This document shows, one piece after another, positions 45,701 through 60,700 of a DNA stretch of 64,000 nucleotides. This stretch comes from Colius striatus. Taxonomy: Eukaryota > Chordata > Aves > Coliiformes > Coliidae. Each line of letters begins with the position of its first letter. Positions within the stretch are counted from its first letter, which is position 1. Under the pieces are notes generated by a model. That model did no database searches and was not told where the DNA came from. It saw nothing but the letters and a program-made list of their open reading frames with translations. The translations under genes were made by a program, and so were the position numbers. The DNA lies in contig NC_084760.1 in the NCBI RefSeq assembly GCF_028858725.1, positions 8,444,867 to 8,508,866 on the forward strand, written 5' to 3'.

Positions 45701-48700
45701 AATGCTTCTGGCTCTGGGCGTGTACCAGAAGATTCATCAGCAACAATATCAGAATATAAGAAACCAAATCTGGAAGGAAGAGAACTATCATTAAGGTTAT
45801 CTTTTCATATGTTTATTAGAAGGAAATTTAGTCAGCTACCTGCAGAGATAGAAGGGTTTACCTTTTTCTTATTTTTCTTTTAAATAGTGAGAAAAGTTTG
45901 AATAACTAAACTGGAATCTCACAGAAACTGGGAAAATGGGTTTTTCATTTAAACATAGTAGCTAATATATCTTTTAATTTAGATTGAGATTATTTAGGAC
46001 TTTCCATTTGCTATACTTAATTATTTGAGGAAAGAGTGTAAGTTTTGCCACGTGTGGTGCCAAGTTGTTTTCAGGCCATATGAATTACTTCTCAATTGAT
46101 TTTAACATAAAATACCAGTTCTAGTTAAGAACTGAAATATACTGTGTACTGGAAAAGACAAACTTTAACCTCACACCGCCAAGCCCATCACTGAACCATG
46201 TCCCTCAGCACCTCATCTACATGTCTTTTAAATACCTCCAGGCATGGATCTCCCACCTTCTCCCTGGGCAGCCTGTTCAGTGATTAACAGCCCTTTCAGT
46301 GAAGAACTTCTTTCTAATCTCCAGTCTATCTCCCCCCTGGTGCAACTCATTTCCTCTTGTCCAGAAATAATTGTTCTATTATTTCCTTTTCTCATACCAA
46401 ATGTCAATTCTACTCCTGGAATTTCTGTAACCAATATTGCTCTAAACTATTCAGTAAATACTAGATGTAGGTAGTACCCCAGGTTTTTGTGAAGCATGAG
46501 TGCTGCTAATTTTAAAACAGCAGTTGTTTTTGTAGAATGAGGCATTTCAGAAGATTTTGTTGTTTGTATGAAATGGATATCTTGAAGAAACAGATTTTTT
46601 TTTATACCTTCCTGGATGAAAAGTTTCCTGCTTTTATATTTCTTTCAATTTCATATTACTCTACTCTTTAATGGAGTACATGTTATCTATTTCTAAATAA
46701 TGTATCTGAAAGCAGCACTGGTCTTTATGTGCTGGGCTACTCTTTATAATTAGTATCCTTCTCATACATGCCTTCCCAAGTACAACTTACACAGCAGCTA
46801 AATGTGCAATCACCAAAAAATGATGTAAGCTGAACATGGAAGAAAGTGCTGTATGTTTTGGCTTGATTGTACCAAGTCTTTTCCTTTTTTCCTTTCAGAG
46901 ACTTACTGAACTGGTGCAGCAGGATTGCTTACAACTTTGACAGTAATTCTCCAACTACAGCAGTGAATATTTTTCAGGAGGTGCGGAAAAACTTGATGCA
47001 GAAATTGCTCACCCAAATTCTAGCATTGTCTCAAATCTTGACATAATCTATTTGGGAATGTGAAATGGGAATTTACTTTTAGTTTTATGTGAAGCAGTTG
47101 AGTTGTAGCTGGAATGTTTGCAAGATGTCTATCGGAGGCTTTCCTTATGACTTGAAGAGTTGTTTGCGGTAATGTGCTGAAAGCCAATCCAGGCTTACTA
47201 CTGTCATGCAAACAGCATGCTGAAATGTAGTTTGACTGACAGGAGCTGGGATTGCATGTGCCTGAGAGTAAAAACTTTTAAAGGTCTTTCCTTTTTCTTG
47301 TAATATGAGGCTTCTTTCCTGTGCATCAGTTTGCATTCATGGTTTGGAAGTTTTTGGGTGTGCATCAGTCAGAGGTAGCTGTAAGATGTAAGACTTTAGA
47401 ATGTTACTTCCTTCTCTGTTTTAGTCTGTTCATCTAAAAGTAGTTTCTACTTTCAGTAGAAGCCCACTAAACTACAGAATGTAGAAGTTCTTGTTGCATC
47501 CTTTTTAACTCCATTGTTTGACTGTCTCTGTGGACAGCAAAATAATCTTAGTTACAATGGCTGGATTGGATTCAGGCTCTTGTAAATTAAGATGGTGCTT
47601 TTCAGTCAGATCATACCATACAAAATTTGTATTGAAGAAATTTGTTTTCCCCTTGACAGGCATTGGACTGTTTCACAGCTATGCTGTCCAACCAAGGGAG
47701 CAGACAGAAAATGGCGAAAGTTATTGGAAGCAAGCTAAACATTTCCAAGAAAAAGGTATGTTGAGCTGCAATTAACACACTTATTGGTAATATTCTGTAA
47801 CTTGTAGTTATTTTAGTGACTAAAGAATCTCTCTGTCCTAAACAGTTTTTGCTCTCTGTACTATCTCAGGATCTACATTTTTCTCCTGTTTTATTTTCAG
47901 CTATGTTTTTTCTCTTCTCTGAAACTTCCAGAAAGAACAGATTGCAAATGGTGTCATCATATGAAATAATGATTGCAGTTTCCTAAGCACACAGTGCTGC
48001 TAGATGCAGAGTAATAAAGCACATGGTTTTTCTTTGGTGATTACAGTGAACTTAAACAAGTTACTTGTTTGGTTGTTGAATAATTGATCCCAAAATCAAG
48101 TACGTCTCTACAGGCTAAAAATTATATATCGATAGGATGTGATATAAATGGCTGCGTTGAACTAAACCATTACTTTGTCAGCTATCTCTGACTCTAGAAG
48201 TTTGACTGGGAAGAAAATCCCCTTCTTTGTTACCTTAAAGTAGATGGATCTTTGAAACCTCTATGGATTCTTCTGTTTATGCTTCTTACTTTGCATAATT
48301 TCAATACAGGAAGGTATTATCCTCTGCCAATGGTAAAATATCCTTGTTTACACAGAGGCATATACTGTGGGAGATTCGTTTCTTTATTGTTAGTTACTGT
48401 AACTGCTCCCAGGTTCAAGTTTATGTAGTTGAACTACCATGGAAATAGACAAAGTAGAAATATGATAGCATAGACCCATGTCCTGGTTTAGGCCAAGCAG
48501 GGAACAGAAGACCAGGATTAGCCTCAAGTACCAAAGACCTGAGGATTGCCAAAGGACAGGGAGAGCTTAATTGCCACTTAAGGTTCAGGACAAAACAGCC
48601 CAGGCTACTCAGCTTGGGGAAGGAAACAGAGAATAATTTATTGCAACATCAACTAAAACATAACCTTAAACCCCAAAACATAACCAAAATGAAACAACAC

Positions 48701-51700
48701 AGAGTGGTACAACAATGAAGACTCTGACCAGCCCTTTAAGAACACCTTCTCCCTCCTCCTCCCCTCTTCCCAGGCTCAGAGCCCTGATCCCGGTGTTTTT
48801 ACCTCCTCCCCACCGAACGACTCGGGGGGGCAGGGAGTGGGGGTTTCAGTCAGTCTGTTCCTGATGGCTTCTGCCATTTGTCCCTCCTCAGGACAGGTGG
48901 GCTCAGCACCAGCCCTCCCTGCAAGTCCATGGGGTCCCTCACACACACACAGCCCTGCCCGGGCTGCTCCCATGCGCATTGATCCCAAAGGCTGCAGCTC
49001 CTCTCTGCCTCTCGTGTGGGGCTGCTCTGGGCCCGCAGGCTCCAGCACGGCCTGTGCCATGGCCGTCTCCCCACACAGTCCCTCGCCCGTCCGGGCTCAC
49101 TCACACGGAGCTGCTGGTGGCTCTCAGTCCTGCCATGGCCCTGCATGGCTTGCAGGGGCACAGCTGCATTCTCACCACGGCTTGCAGAGGGGTCTCTGGT
49201 CTGGTGCTTCTCCTTCCTTCCTCCTTCTCTGGCTGTGGGGTCTGCATGGTCGCCTCCATCTTGTATCACTCTCACACCTCCTGCCAGCACTTCAAATTCC
49301 TGTCCCTAAATAGTGATGGCAGAGGTGCCAGATTGGCCCAGCCGGGCTGGAGGTGGGTGTGAACCCAGGAGCTGGGGGAGAGTCCAAAAACTCTTTACTG
49401 GGTCTTCACTGTGACCCCCTCCCCCTGTTACCAAGCAAAAGCTGCTCCTTGCTAAACCAGGACAACCCATTACCAAGTTATTAAATGGAAGGACGTGGTT
49501 TGTACTAATAACACTTCTCAGGTCTTTCAGTGTTTTAGGTAATTAGTATCTAAAACCTCTAAAATACAAAATCTTTCCATGAAAAGTTAGCTTGCTGCAA
49601 AGTGATACTGGTTAGCATAGCATGGGTATTCTTAGTGTGGTGTTGCAGACAATGTTAACATTGGCAATGCTGGTGCTTTCTTCACAGGCGGAGTTCTTTT
49701 GTGAACTCCATAAACCAGAAATTCTTATACAAGAACAAGAAGTCACTGTTGGCAGAGTGCATCTCGTGAAGAAACAAACCCAGACTCTCACTGCACAAAG
49801 GTAGGATATCTTGTAGCTTCCCTCTGAACTGAAATATTTTTTGGTGAAATAAAATAGATTGGAAGTTACAGGATGAAAAAAAAAGTAAACTGATGCTCTC
49901 ATTCTAGTGAAAGGAATATGATGAGTTCTTTCTCTTGTCGTCTGAGTTTTACCTTGTGTGTCTTTAAGGCCATCTGCATCATACTATTATAAGCTATTGT
50001 ACTGTTAGTAGCCAAAACACGGAGATATTCAGCTTCATTTGAACTAGAGTTTCTTCATGAGGTAGCAATGTGCCCTCGTGGCCAAGGCGGCCAATGGCAT
50101 CCAGGGATGCATCAAGAAGAGTGTGGCCAGCAGGTCGAGGGAGGTTCTTCTCCCTCTACTCTGCCCTGATGAGGCTTCATCTGGAGTCCTGTGTCCAGTT
50201 CTGGGCTCCTCAGCTCAAGAGGGACAGGGTACTGCTGGAGAGAGTCCAGCACAGGGCCACCAAGATGATCGGGATGTGGAACATCTTTCATATGAAGAAA
50301 GGCTGCAGGAACTGGGGCTGTTTAGTCTGGAGGAGACTGAGGGGGGATCTTATTAACATTTACAAAGATCTAAAGGGTGGGTGTCAGGAGGTTGGGACAT
50401 CCCTTTTTTCTTTTGTAGGTAGCAACAGGACAAGGGGTGATGGGATGAAGTGGAACACAAAAAGTTCCACTTAAATATAAGAAAAAACTTTCACTGTGAG
50501 GTGAGGGAGCCCTGGCACAGGCTGCCCAGAGGGGGTGTGGAGTCTCCTTCCTTGGAGGTCTTCAAGACCCACCTGGACATGTTCCTATGTGACCTGATCT
50601 AGGTGACCCTGCTTCTGCAGGGGGGTTGGACTAGATGATCTCTAGACATCCCTTCCAACCCCTACCAGTCTATGATTCTATGATCCACATCTGTTATAAT
50701 ACTATTTTGATGAATCTGTGTTTGTAAAGGGAGATTTTTTGCAGCATGTGACACAAACTTCGTTGGCCAGGAAGTTCTCTGGCAACCCTGAGTTTCTAGT
50801 TTGTATCTTGAGAAAAGTAACTTACAAGAGTATCTGGAAATCAGTTTTTTCCAAACCCGTATTTTTCGTCTACCAAAAAAAAATCCTAAATTTAACTACT
50901 CCTCTAAAAAAAAATAACAAAAGTAAAATTGAAATGAAGTTCTTGATAAATCTTGGGTTTGAGTTGCTTCCTTTGTTTCTTCAGAGCGAAACACACCTTT
51001 GCTGCCACACGGCCCTCTGCAGTATTGATTGAACAACTTGCCGTTTGTGTGGTCAAAGGAGAGCCTGTGCTTTTGGTTGGTGAAACAGGAACTGGCAAAA
51101 CCTCAACTGTTCAGTACCTTGCTCATATTACAGGTAAGTAACGTTCAAAGACTGTAACTTATACGAAGATGACTTAAAAAAACAAGGAACAAATAACCCA
51201 CAAGTTCATGATGCTTTCTATTTCTGTTTCAAGGACACCATCTGAGGGTTATCAACATGAACCAACAAAGTGACACAGCAGATCTATTAGGGGGGTGAGT
51301 CACTGACTGGTGTTTTGTTCTGCATAATAAATTATCAGTATCAGAAACAGCTTCTGATGCAGATATAGTTGTGTTATCAAAGAATTGGGTTTAGACCCTT
51401 AGACAAATGTCTTATAGTAGCATTAAATGTCTTAAATACATTTGCATGCAGAAGCCATGATGAAGTCATTTAAAAGCACAACCCAATGTCTCAGTAAAAA
51501 TAGGTAAGCTGTTCAGTATAAATATGGTGTAATAATCACTGGACATGCTGGTTGCTATCAGTAAAAATATTTTGCTGGTGTTTTAAAATCACCTCATAAG
51601 GTACATTGTAGGTATGTGCAACCTTTTGTTTTTCATTTAAGTGAAAAACTTGGGAAGCCAGGCTTCCTTCACACACACTGTTGTTGTTTCAGTAACTGGG

Positions 51701-54700
51701 TTACTAGTTCCTGTGTCACAAAAAAGTAATCACACTTTTGCTTCTCTTCAGTTACAAGCCTGTGGATAACAAACTGATCTGGCTACCTCTGCGAGAATCT
51801 TTTGAAGAACTCTTCTCTCAGACATTCTCTAGGAAGAAAAATCAAACGTTCTTGGGGCACATCCAGACCTGCTACAGGCAGAAACGTTGGCATGATCTGC
51901 TAAAACTAATGCAGCATATTCATAAATCTGCTGTTAACAAGGAGGCAAAGGAAAATGCATCTGGTGAGAATTCAGGCTGATCAGACCCCCATCATTAGCA
52001 GTGAGCTGTCGCAGAGAGTAGAGAAATACTGGGGAGTTTTTTGTTATTAGAACTTGGGTTTGTTTGCAGGGTGGGTTTTTTGTTGTGTTTTGGTTTTTTT
52101 AATCCCCTTTATTATACCCTTTCTTCTGGTTTTGAAAAAATCTCTACTCAAAATACTGCTAACACAGTGGTTAGGTTTTGGGTGTTGTTTTGGGTTTTTT
52201 TCTAACTCATCACTACTGTTAGTTATGTCTGCCAGTGTGATGTCTGACTTGTCTGACCTGTGCTGCCCATGACATCCGATCTCCACTCAGCACTGAACTT
52301 GTTTGCTATGTTCATGAGCAGTCCTTCTTTGTGTGTGTCACTCTTCCATGTGAATGCATTCATACTTTTTCAGTCCTGGAACCTCATTAGGTCTTACAAA
52401 TATGTCCTATTTTAAAAAGAATGCAAAACAACAAAAAAACCACAAACCCAAAGTAATAGCTGTCTTAGTAATGACTTTAAGAGCTTGCTGATGATTTGAT
52501 TTCACTGTCAGTGATGCTGACTTGCCTAGTGCTTTGTTTTTTTTTCATTGTGATTTTGTCTCCAAATATCATTTTTTATTGTTTTATACTTCACAGCCCA
52601 TTTGGACAGAGGCAGTTTTTTGTACTTGGCCTTATATAAGGTTCTTTCTGGTTCTGGACCAGTTCCACAAGTGAAGTTGTAGCTTTCATCCAGTATAGGC
52701 CAAGCAAACTTAATTATGAATTTTGTCTCCTGACTTCTTTTTACTGTTTCTTCTGAATATTCAGATATTGAAATAAATTCCACAAATGTTAAAAGAATAT
52801 ATATGTTTTAAAGACTATTTGTGGCAAATATTGACAATCCTAAAACAGAGACAAGCTGAAATCTCTAACTTGCAAAGCAACACTGTTTTTACTGTTACTG
52901 AAGTGTTCCTTCTTAATCAGTTCTGGCAAAAGGTTTTAAAACTTTGATTTATTTTCCTGAGATGTGTCTCTGGGAATTGGAAAGTGATAGTAATCATGCT
53001 GGAACCAAGTGCGGCATAGTCTCCTTCTCTGGGGGCATTCCAAACCTACCTGGATGAGTTCCTGTGTGACCTACTCTAGGTGGTCCTGCTCTGCCAGGCA
53101 GGGGTTGGACTGGATGATCTTTCAAGGTTCATTCCAACCCTTAAGATTCTGTGATTCTGTGATAAGTACTTTTTTCTAAGCTAGGACATGCTAGAATGAA
53201 TAGCAAATTATCTGTACTCACATGTCAATAGTGTTGAGCTAAACTAAAAAAAGCCCAAACAAAACCAAAAAACAACCCTCAAGCTGCAAAATTGTATGGG
53301 TTTTGTTGTTTTTTTTTAATTCAAGAGATGTCATGTGCAGAACATGCATGCTTCTGCTGCTCAGCCAATCTTACTCTGTGCCTGAAACAGCTTGGTTAAA
53401 ATCCTGTTGTTAAACGTTTGTTGTGCTATTGTTCTGATGGTACAAGCTGAACTTTGTTTTGCTTACAGGCTCACCTCTGAAGGAGAAGTGGGAGGCATTT
53501 GGTCTTAAACTGAATCACGCTCATCAACAGATGAAAATGACAGAAAATGCTCTTCTGTTTGCATTTGTTGAGGTACTTTAGAGATCAGCATTTCGATGCA
53601 AGGAAGAATAAGGAGAAGCATTTAAAACACTTTGCAATCAGTATTTTATAAATAACTTCCTGGCAAGAGTCTTGCTGTGAAGTAAAGCTTGTTCCATGAG
53701 AGCTCTGCAGAACAACATGTGCTGCTTCAAGAAGATGGTGATGAGATGGGGAGTGGGAGAATGTTTTGTGGTAACACGTTAATGCTGTATTATGGGAATT
53801 AGGACTGAGATGATGAAGAGTATCAGCAGTATGACATACCATCTTTTCAAGTGTATGACATTAGAAGAAACATCTTGACTAGTTTTCAGGAGGATGTGCT
53901 TCTGCCTAGAGATTCCTGTGAAGGATTTAATATTGAGGGTCTGTGCTGTTTATCTAGAAGTGATGATTTTTCTTAAATTCTTCAAACCTACAATAGAATG
54001 TTCTTAATGACATGAAGTGTGATTAGGGGAAACTGTGATGGTTTTCTGCATCCTTGTCATCTTGTTAGTCTAAACACATGCCCTCAAATTTTATGTAGAG
54101 CATGTAAGCAGTTCTCCTTTTAAAAAATGACTGTGTGACTAATTGGAAAACATTTGACTTTCTTTTAATTGATAAGGTATAGTTCCCTGAGGAACTGTTG
54201 CTCATACCTTTGGATTTCTTTAGATTAACTCATTAGTCTCATAGTGGTATCAATGAAGCTTGTGTACCACCACAGTGATGGGTATTGCTGATGGGAAGCA
54301 TTGCATACATGACAGACTTATTCTGTTATCTGAGCCAATCTCAATGCTAACTGATAATGGTGATAACTGACTTGTGCAACTTGAAAGATACTTGCTATTT
54401 CTGAGGGAGAGCAATAAAACTGCTCTTGCAGTTAGAAGTCTGGAATTGGCATTTGTCTAACCAACCCGTAGACTGCAAAACAACTATTACAGCATACAGA
54501 TGCTTCAGTTGATAAATCTTTGCTGGTTCCATGATTACCAAACTGATCTTATTTTTTAGGGTACTCTGGCACAAGCTGTAAAAAAAGGAGAATGGATTTT
54601 ACTGGATGAAATTAACTTGGCTGCAGCAGAGACTTTAGAGTGTCTGAGTGGTTTATTGGAAGGATCATCTGGGTCACTGGTGTTACTAGACAGAGGAGAC

Positions 54701-57700
54701 ACAGGTGCTGTTTCTGTACTTGTTTATGCTGTATCTTGCTATCCACTTAGCTCAGTTCCCTATCCTGTATGACTAAGTTGAAAACATTTACCATTAAAGT
54801 GAACTTTTTCATAACATTGAGGCAGCTTGATAGATAAGGACAGAGGCACATGAATTTTACTTACTACCATAGTAATTACCTTTCACTGATCCTGTGAACA
54901 TATTCTTCAGCTAGAAATATGTGTACAAGGCCTTTGCTTTTTCTGAGTCCTTCTTGGTTGACCCCAACCAGCAACTAAGCACCCATACAGGTGCTCACTC
55001 CTCCTATCCCACCACCCCTCAGCAGAACGAGAGATGAGACTAGGAAGAGCAAAAGCAAGAAAACTCTTGTGAAACAAGTGATCCAAAGGCAGTCACTAAC
55101 CAGCTCCCACAAGCAGACCAAAGTTCAATCAGTCTCTAAGCTACATCCAATTTGGAAGACAAAAATCCCCACCCCCACTTCTTCCTGTACCACAATTCTT
55201 ATTGCTGAGCCCTGTTGTGCACAAATGAAGGTCAGAGTTTCACTTGCCTGTGGCTGTGGTGAAGATGCAGAGATACTTAAGATAAAATTATATGGGGTTA
55301 TGCTCTGAAAACTTTTCACCCTGGCATTTTAGGAAAATGTAGTTCTGCAGTAACAGAAAGCTTGCTTAGATGAGAGATACCTCATGTAACATAGTAAGAT
55401 TAGTGCTAAACACAGGGTACTGATGTCTCTCACTTGTTTTCCTTTAGAGCCTCTTGTCCGTCACCCTGATTTTCGCTTGTTTGCATGCATGAATCCAGCT
55501 ACAGATGTTGGAAAGAGAAATCTTCCTCCAGGAATAAGAAACAGGTAGGAAGTAATGGTTTTGTGACAAAATACTTAGTTAAACTAAAAAACACAGTGAC
55601 TAGCTTCATGAGTTGATCCATTGAAGAGTGCCTTGTTTGAAGACTGAGGAGGTACATCTGAGCTCAAATGAACTTCTGAGAGGTGCTTTCAACATCATGG
55701 TGAATGGTTTTCGTGAAATAACATCAAGAAACTACTTTTCTAAAGTTGCTGAGCATGAACAAGTGGTCTAGCAGTAGTGTAGAGTGTTGTCACAGAGGGA
55801 GAAAGGGAATGATCATTCTTCACAATTAAGCTGTCAGTGCCTGAGAATGCTGCCCTTGTAGTTTATGTTCCTGATGGAGATGTTAAAGACAAGTGTATTG
55901 TATCTATTTAGTAGCCTTTCTATTGATAACTCAGCAGTGTTGATGATCCTTGCAAAAAGCTTCATATTCAGCCTTGTTCACTCAGAAGGTGGTTTGCATG
56001 GCAGAGCAGATATGGGATAGTCAAAATATTTTATATATGATCTTCAAACATTAAGGCTGTGGCCAGGAAACAGGAGTTGTGACAAATGCACTTTTTCACT
56101 ACTATCTGTTCCTGAATGCAAAGTTCTTCTGCTTGTAACTGACACAGCTCTGGTGTCAGGAGGTTGGGGCATCCCTTTTTTCTATAGTAGCTAGCAACAG
56201 GACAAGGGGTAATGGGATGAAGTTGGAACACAAACAGTTCCACTTAAACATAAGAAAAACTATTTCAGTGTGAGGGTGAGGGAGCCCTGGCACAGTCTGC
56301 CCAAGGGAGGGTGTGGAGGCTCCTTCCTTGGGGTCTTCAAGACCCGCCTGGACATGTTCCTGTGTGACCTGATCTAGGTGACCCTGCTTCTGCAGGGAGG
56401 TCGGACTAGATGATCTCTAAAGGTCCCTTCCAACCTTACCATTCTATGATTCTGTGAGTGCCACAAGTCACATGTGTAGTCCCTTACCAGATTCATAAAC
56501 ACTTCAAGATTGTAGAGATGCACTAATCAAATATAACCAGTCATCTGTAGTTATGAGTGACAAAGGAAGGTTTTGTTGCTGGTAGCCTTCCTGTCTTTTT
56601 AGTGAAAGTAAATGAAATGAGTGCAATACAAAAGAAAGAGACTTGAGCTTCAGCATGGCTTGTGAAGTTTAAAGGAATGGATATTTGCATTGCTCAGGGT
56701 GGGTATTTTTGACCAATGATAATGCTCATAAAGGTCCACTTTCACAAATGGAGATCATTGGAGAGTTCACATTGAAAAGTGCTCTCACAGTGTCAATGCT
56801 CCAGCATTGACTGTAACATTTGGATATCTACTGCAAATTGTTGAACATGTTATGATGAAAAAATACAGTCCCATAGTTCATTTTCAGACTACTAAGTTAA
56901 AATAATTGAGATAAATTACTTGAAAGTGTTAGTAATACCTTAGTTTTTAAGTTACTCTGGTTCTTGAGTCTGTAGGTAATTTAACAAGTCAGTACTCTGC
57001 TGCTCACACAGTTTTAAATGTTATGTACTGTGAGAATGTCATATAACATGGGTGGTTTAATATGGTCAGGTGTCTTAAGTCTTATGTATTAACTTGATTC
57101 TCATAGGTTTACTGAACTTTACGTAGAGGAATTGAGAAATGAAGGAGACTTGCAAGTTCTTATCATGGATTATCTGAGAGGTTTGAATGTGAACAAAAAT
57201 ACAGTGCAAGGAATTGTGAAGTAAGTTGGTTGTAATCTCTTTAAATCCTTGATGGAATAAGTGACAAAAAGAAAGTATGTATCTGTAGTCTCTGGTTAGA
57301 CTGGTTTTGGAAACACTATAATGCTCTCCAAGAAGCAGTTTGCATAGCCTTGGGAAATGGAGGAGGGTAGACCTCCATCCCTTTCATTCTGGAGGTTTCT
57401 GTACTTGTGAGAAGGAGATTGTATTCAGAATAACTGTTATTGTTGCAGTCCTCTTTCCCATCTGTGAGACTAAAGTTACCTTTCCTTCCTGTAAAGGTGT
57501 GCTGTCTGCCTGCAGTAACCTGAAGAAATGTTTAGAATACTTAGAGTTTATAGTCTTTCTCTGTATATCAAGGTCTTGTATCTCAAGGCAACTCGTGATT
57601 TTTACAGGTTTTATTTATCTGTGAGAAAGGAAGCAGAAACAAAGCTGGTGGATGGAACTGGCCACAGACCTCACTACAGCCTGCGTACACTTTGCCGGGC

Positions 57701-60700
57701 ACTGAGATTTGCAGCGTCTAATCCATGTAGCAGCATACCACGCTCACTGTATGAGGTGATTACCTGTGCTGGGGGTTCTTTCAATGTGTATTCACTACAA
57801 AAACTGTTTGGATAAAGGCTAATTCACTTTCCTAAGTGCAGCATTGAATGGAAATTGTGCTTTAATTTCTGTGTTTTTCCTAATGATTTCTAATTTTATC
57901 ACTGAAAGTATTTCTTATTCTTAGGGCTTCTGTTTGAGTTTCCTGACACAGCTTGACAGAGGCTCTCACCCAGTAGTTCAAAAGCTAATTTGCCAACATA
58001 TAGTCTCTGGGAACATCAAAAGCCTTCTCAAGCAGGTAGGTAACTAAGCCTGTATAGAGCTGTTTAATATTCAGAATAGAATGTACTTTGAATTCCCTTA
58101 TCTGCCTTTTTTCCTCTACATTTCTTTCTTGCAGTCCTGTTATTCACATTATGAGAACTATGAACCAAAAATACATACTGTTTCTTTGTAATTTTTAAAC
58201 TGTTTGAAATGCATCTTTGTTAGCTAGTTTGAAAAGATGTAAAGTCTGAGTAATTACAGCACTGTGGAGTGTGGGAAGCTTAGTATAGTGAGTCCAACTG
58301 TAAAGCTCTCAGAGACTTTTAAAGAGCTTTCACAATCTTTTTGTGTTTTAGACTCCAAATGCAGAACATATGGATACAAAGTGAACATCTGTGCTTTGTT
58401 GTTAATGAGAAGGGAAGAATCTCACTGGTGCTGAGAGCCCAGCATGAGTTTGCATGAGGCACTGGGCAGGTGGGATGGGGAAGCCAATTGTAAGAGAGAT
58501 GTTTGTTTCAGAATAAACCCCTTCAGAATAGAAAATATGTATTTAAAATATGCATATGTATAAAAATATAAAACCCAACTTTTCTGCCTGGAAGTGTACT
58601 TCAAAATTCAGTGCTAGGGCTCTTAAGAAATTCTAATGTTTGTGACACTGGCAAAGATTTGTACTTTGTGACCTTGACATAATCTGGTCAGACCTTTCCT
58701 GTAATTCTCCTGCAGTGCCATGGGGACAGTGCTTCCTGAAGGAGTTCTCAGGGATTAATTTAAAATTGCTTCTTACTGTTACACCACTGCATTGTATTCT
58801 GTAGTTGTCTTCATTAGCAAATTGAAACTCTTTTGTAAATGTCTCCTTAGCAAATACCAAAACCCCAAGGAGGGAGTTTTATATTTATAGAAGGATACTG
58901 GATTTCAGCTGGGGATAAAGAACCTGTTGAAGATGAGACTTATGTGTTAACACCTTCAGTTACGCTTAATCTTAAAGACATTGCCAGAGTTGTGTCTGCA
59001 AGGTAAATCTGTTTCAACTTTTCCACTAAAAAAACTAAGTTAAAGATGTTTATTTGGGCCTAAAGTGTTGGTGCCTGTTGAGCCTTTATGGATTGCCGTA
59101 ACATCCATGTTCCTTCTGCTTTACAGTTAACTTTGCATTACACACCGACTTGAGTTTATACATGTATTTCTTGTTATCTTAAACCATATTACTGCCATAA
59201 CTTGTTTTACTTAAATGATAATCTAGAAATTTGCAGTTTAACTTATTTCACACTGCCATGTCAAGCTTAATGCAGAGCAGTTAGCTCTTGCAAGTCAAGT
59301 TACTTATGTTCCCCTATTAATGTATGATCTTGGATATTCCAAGTGAGTCATGTTGTGGTATTTTGGTAGTGTAGTTTGGTGATGTATCAAAGAATAAGAG
59401 AAAGAAACACGCAAGAAGAGTGTGGCCAGCAGGTCGAGGGAGGTTCTGCTCCCCCTCTACTCTGCCCTGGTGAGGCCTCATCTGGAGTCCTGTGTCCAGT
59501 TCTGGGCTCCTCAGCTCAAGAGGGACGGGGAAGTGCTGGAGAGAGTCCAGCACAGGGCCACCAAGATGATCAGAGGACTGGAGCATCTTCCTGATGTGGA
59601 AAGACTGCAGGAACTGGGGCTGTTTAGTCTGGAGGAGACTGAGGGGGGATCTCATTAATATTCAAATATCTAAATGGTGGATGTCAGGAGGTTGGCGCAG
59701 CACTTTTTTTCTGTTGTATCTAGCAACAGGACAAGGGGTAATGGGATGAAGCTGGAACACAAAAAGTTCCACTTAAATATAAGGAAAAACTATTTCCCTG
59801 TTGAGGTGAGGGAGCCCTGGCACAGGCTGCCCAGAGGGCTTGTGGAGTCTCCTTCCTTGGAGGTCTTCAAGATATGTTCCTGTGTGACCTGATCTAGGTG
59901 GACCTGCTTTGGCAGGGGAGTTGAACTAGATGATCTCTAAAGGTCCCTTCCAACCCCTACCATTCTGTGATTCTGTGATACATCTTCTGCTTCTAAATCA
60001 CAACGATGGTTATTCCTTTTTAGGAGTCACCCAGTACTGATTCAAGGAGAAACTTCAGTTGGTAAAACCAGTTTAATTCGCTGGTTGGCTGCTGCTACTG
60101 GGAATCACTGTGTAAGGATTAACAATCATGAGCATACTGACATCCAGGAATATATTGGCTGTTACACATCAGATGCTTCTGGGAAGTTGGTGTTTAAGGA
60201 AGGTGAGTGAGCATATTATGTTTACTCCAAATTCCCTTATCGCTTTGCTGCTTCTTTCCTCTTTTCTGCTTAACTTGTCTATTTTATTACAATGGAGTGA
60301 TGACCTGTTGTAGAATTAGTAGTTGCACATTAATGATGATCACTTATGTGAATTTCAGTGAGTTCTTAAGAGCTGATGTTTGTCTCATCATACTTCTTGT
60401 ACTGGATATGAAGAAGATGATTCAGAAACAATACTGTTGCATCCATCTCAGTATATTAGCATTTATACTAAGTGTAAAATGGTTGCTAAAAGCATCTGAA
60501 TGTGTGCTTCTGTTCAATTTAGTTTGTTAGATTTTTAACTGAGACTTTTTCTGTTCCCTCCAAGGCATTCTCATAGATGCAATGAGAAAGGGTTACTGGA
60601 TAGTTCTAGATGAACTGAATTTGGCTCCCACTGATGTTCTGGAGGCTCTCAACCGTTTGTTGGATGATAACAGGGAGCTGTTCATTACTGAGACCCAGGA

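Noticed and set aside
48837..49313. 158-codon frame and overlapping frames
   Set aside because: It lies wholly inside the solo LTR. No retroviral domain is visible, and overlapping frames on both strands are equally open.
2622..59980. Many regularly shared repeat blocks, possible CRISPR-like array
   Set aside because: The copies are dispersed kilobases apart, variable in length and in both orientations, and all end like CR1 LINEs.
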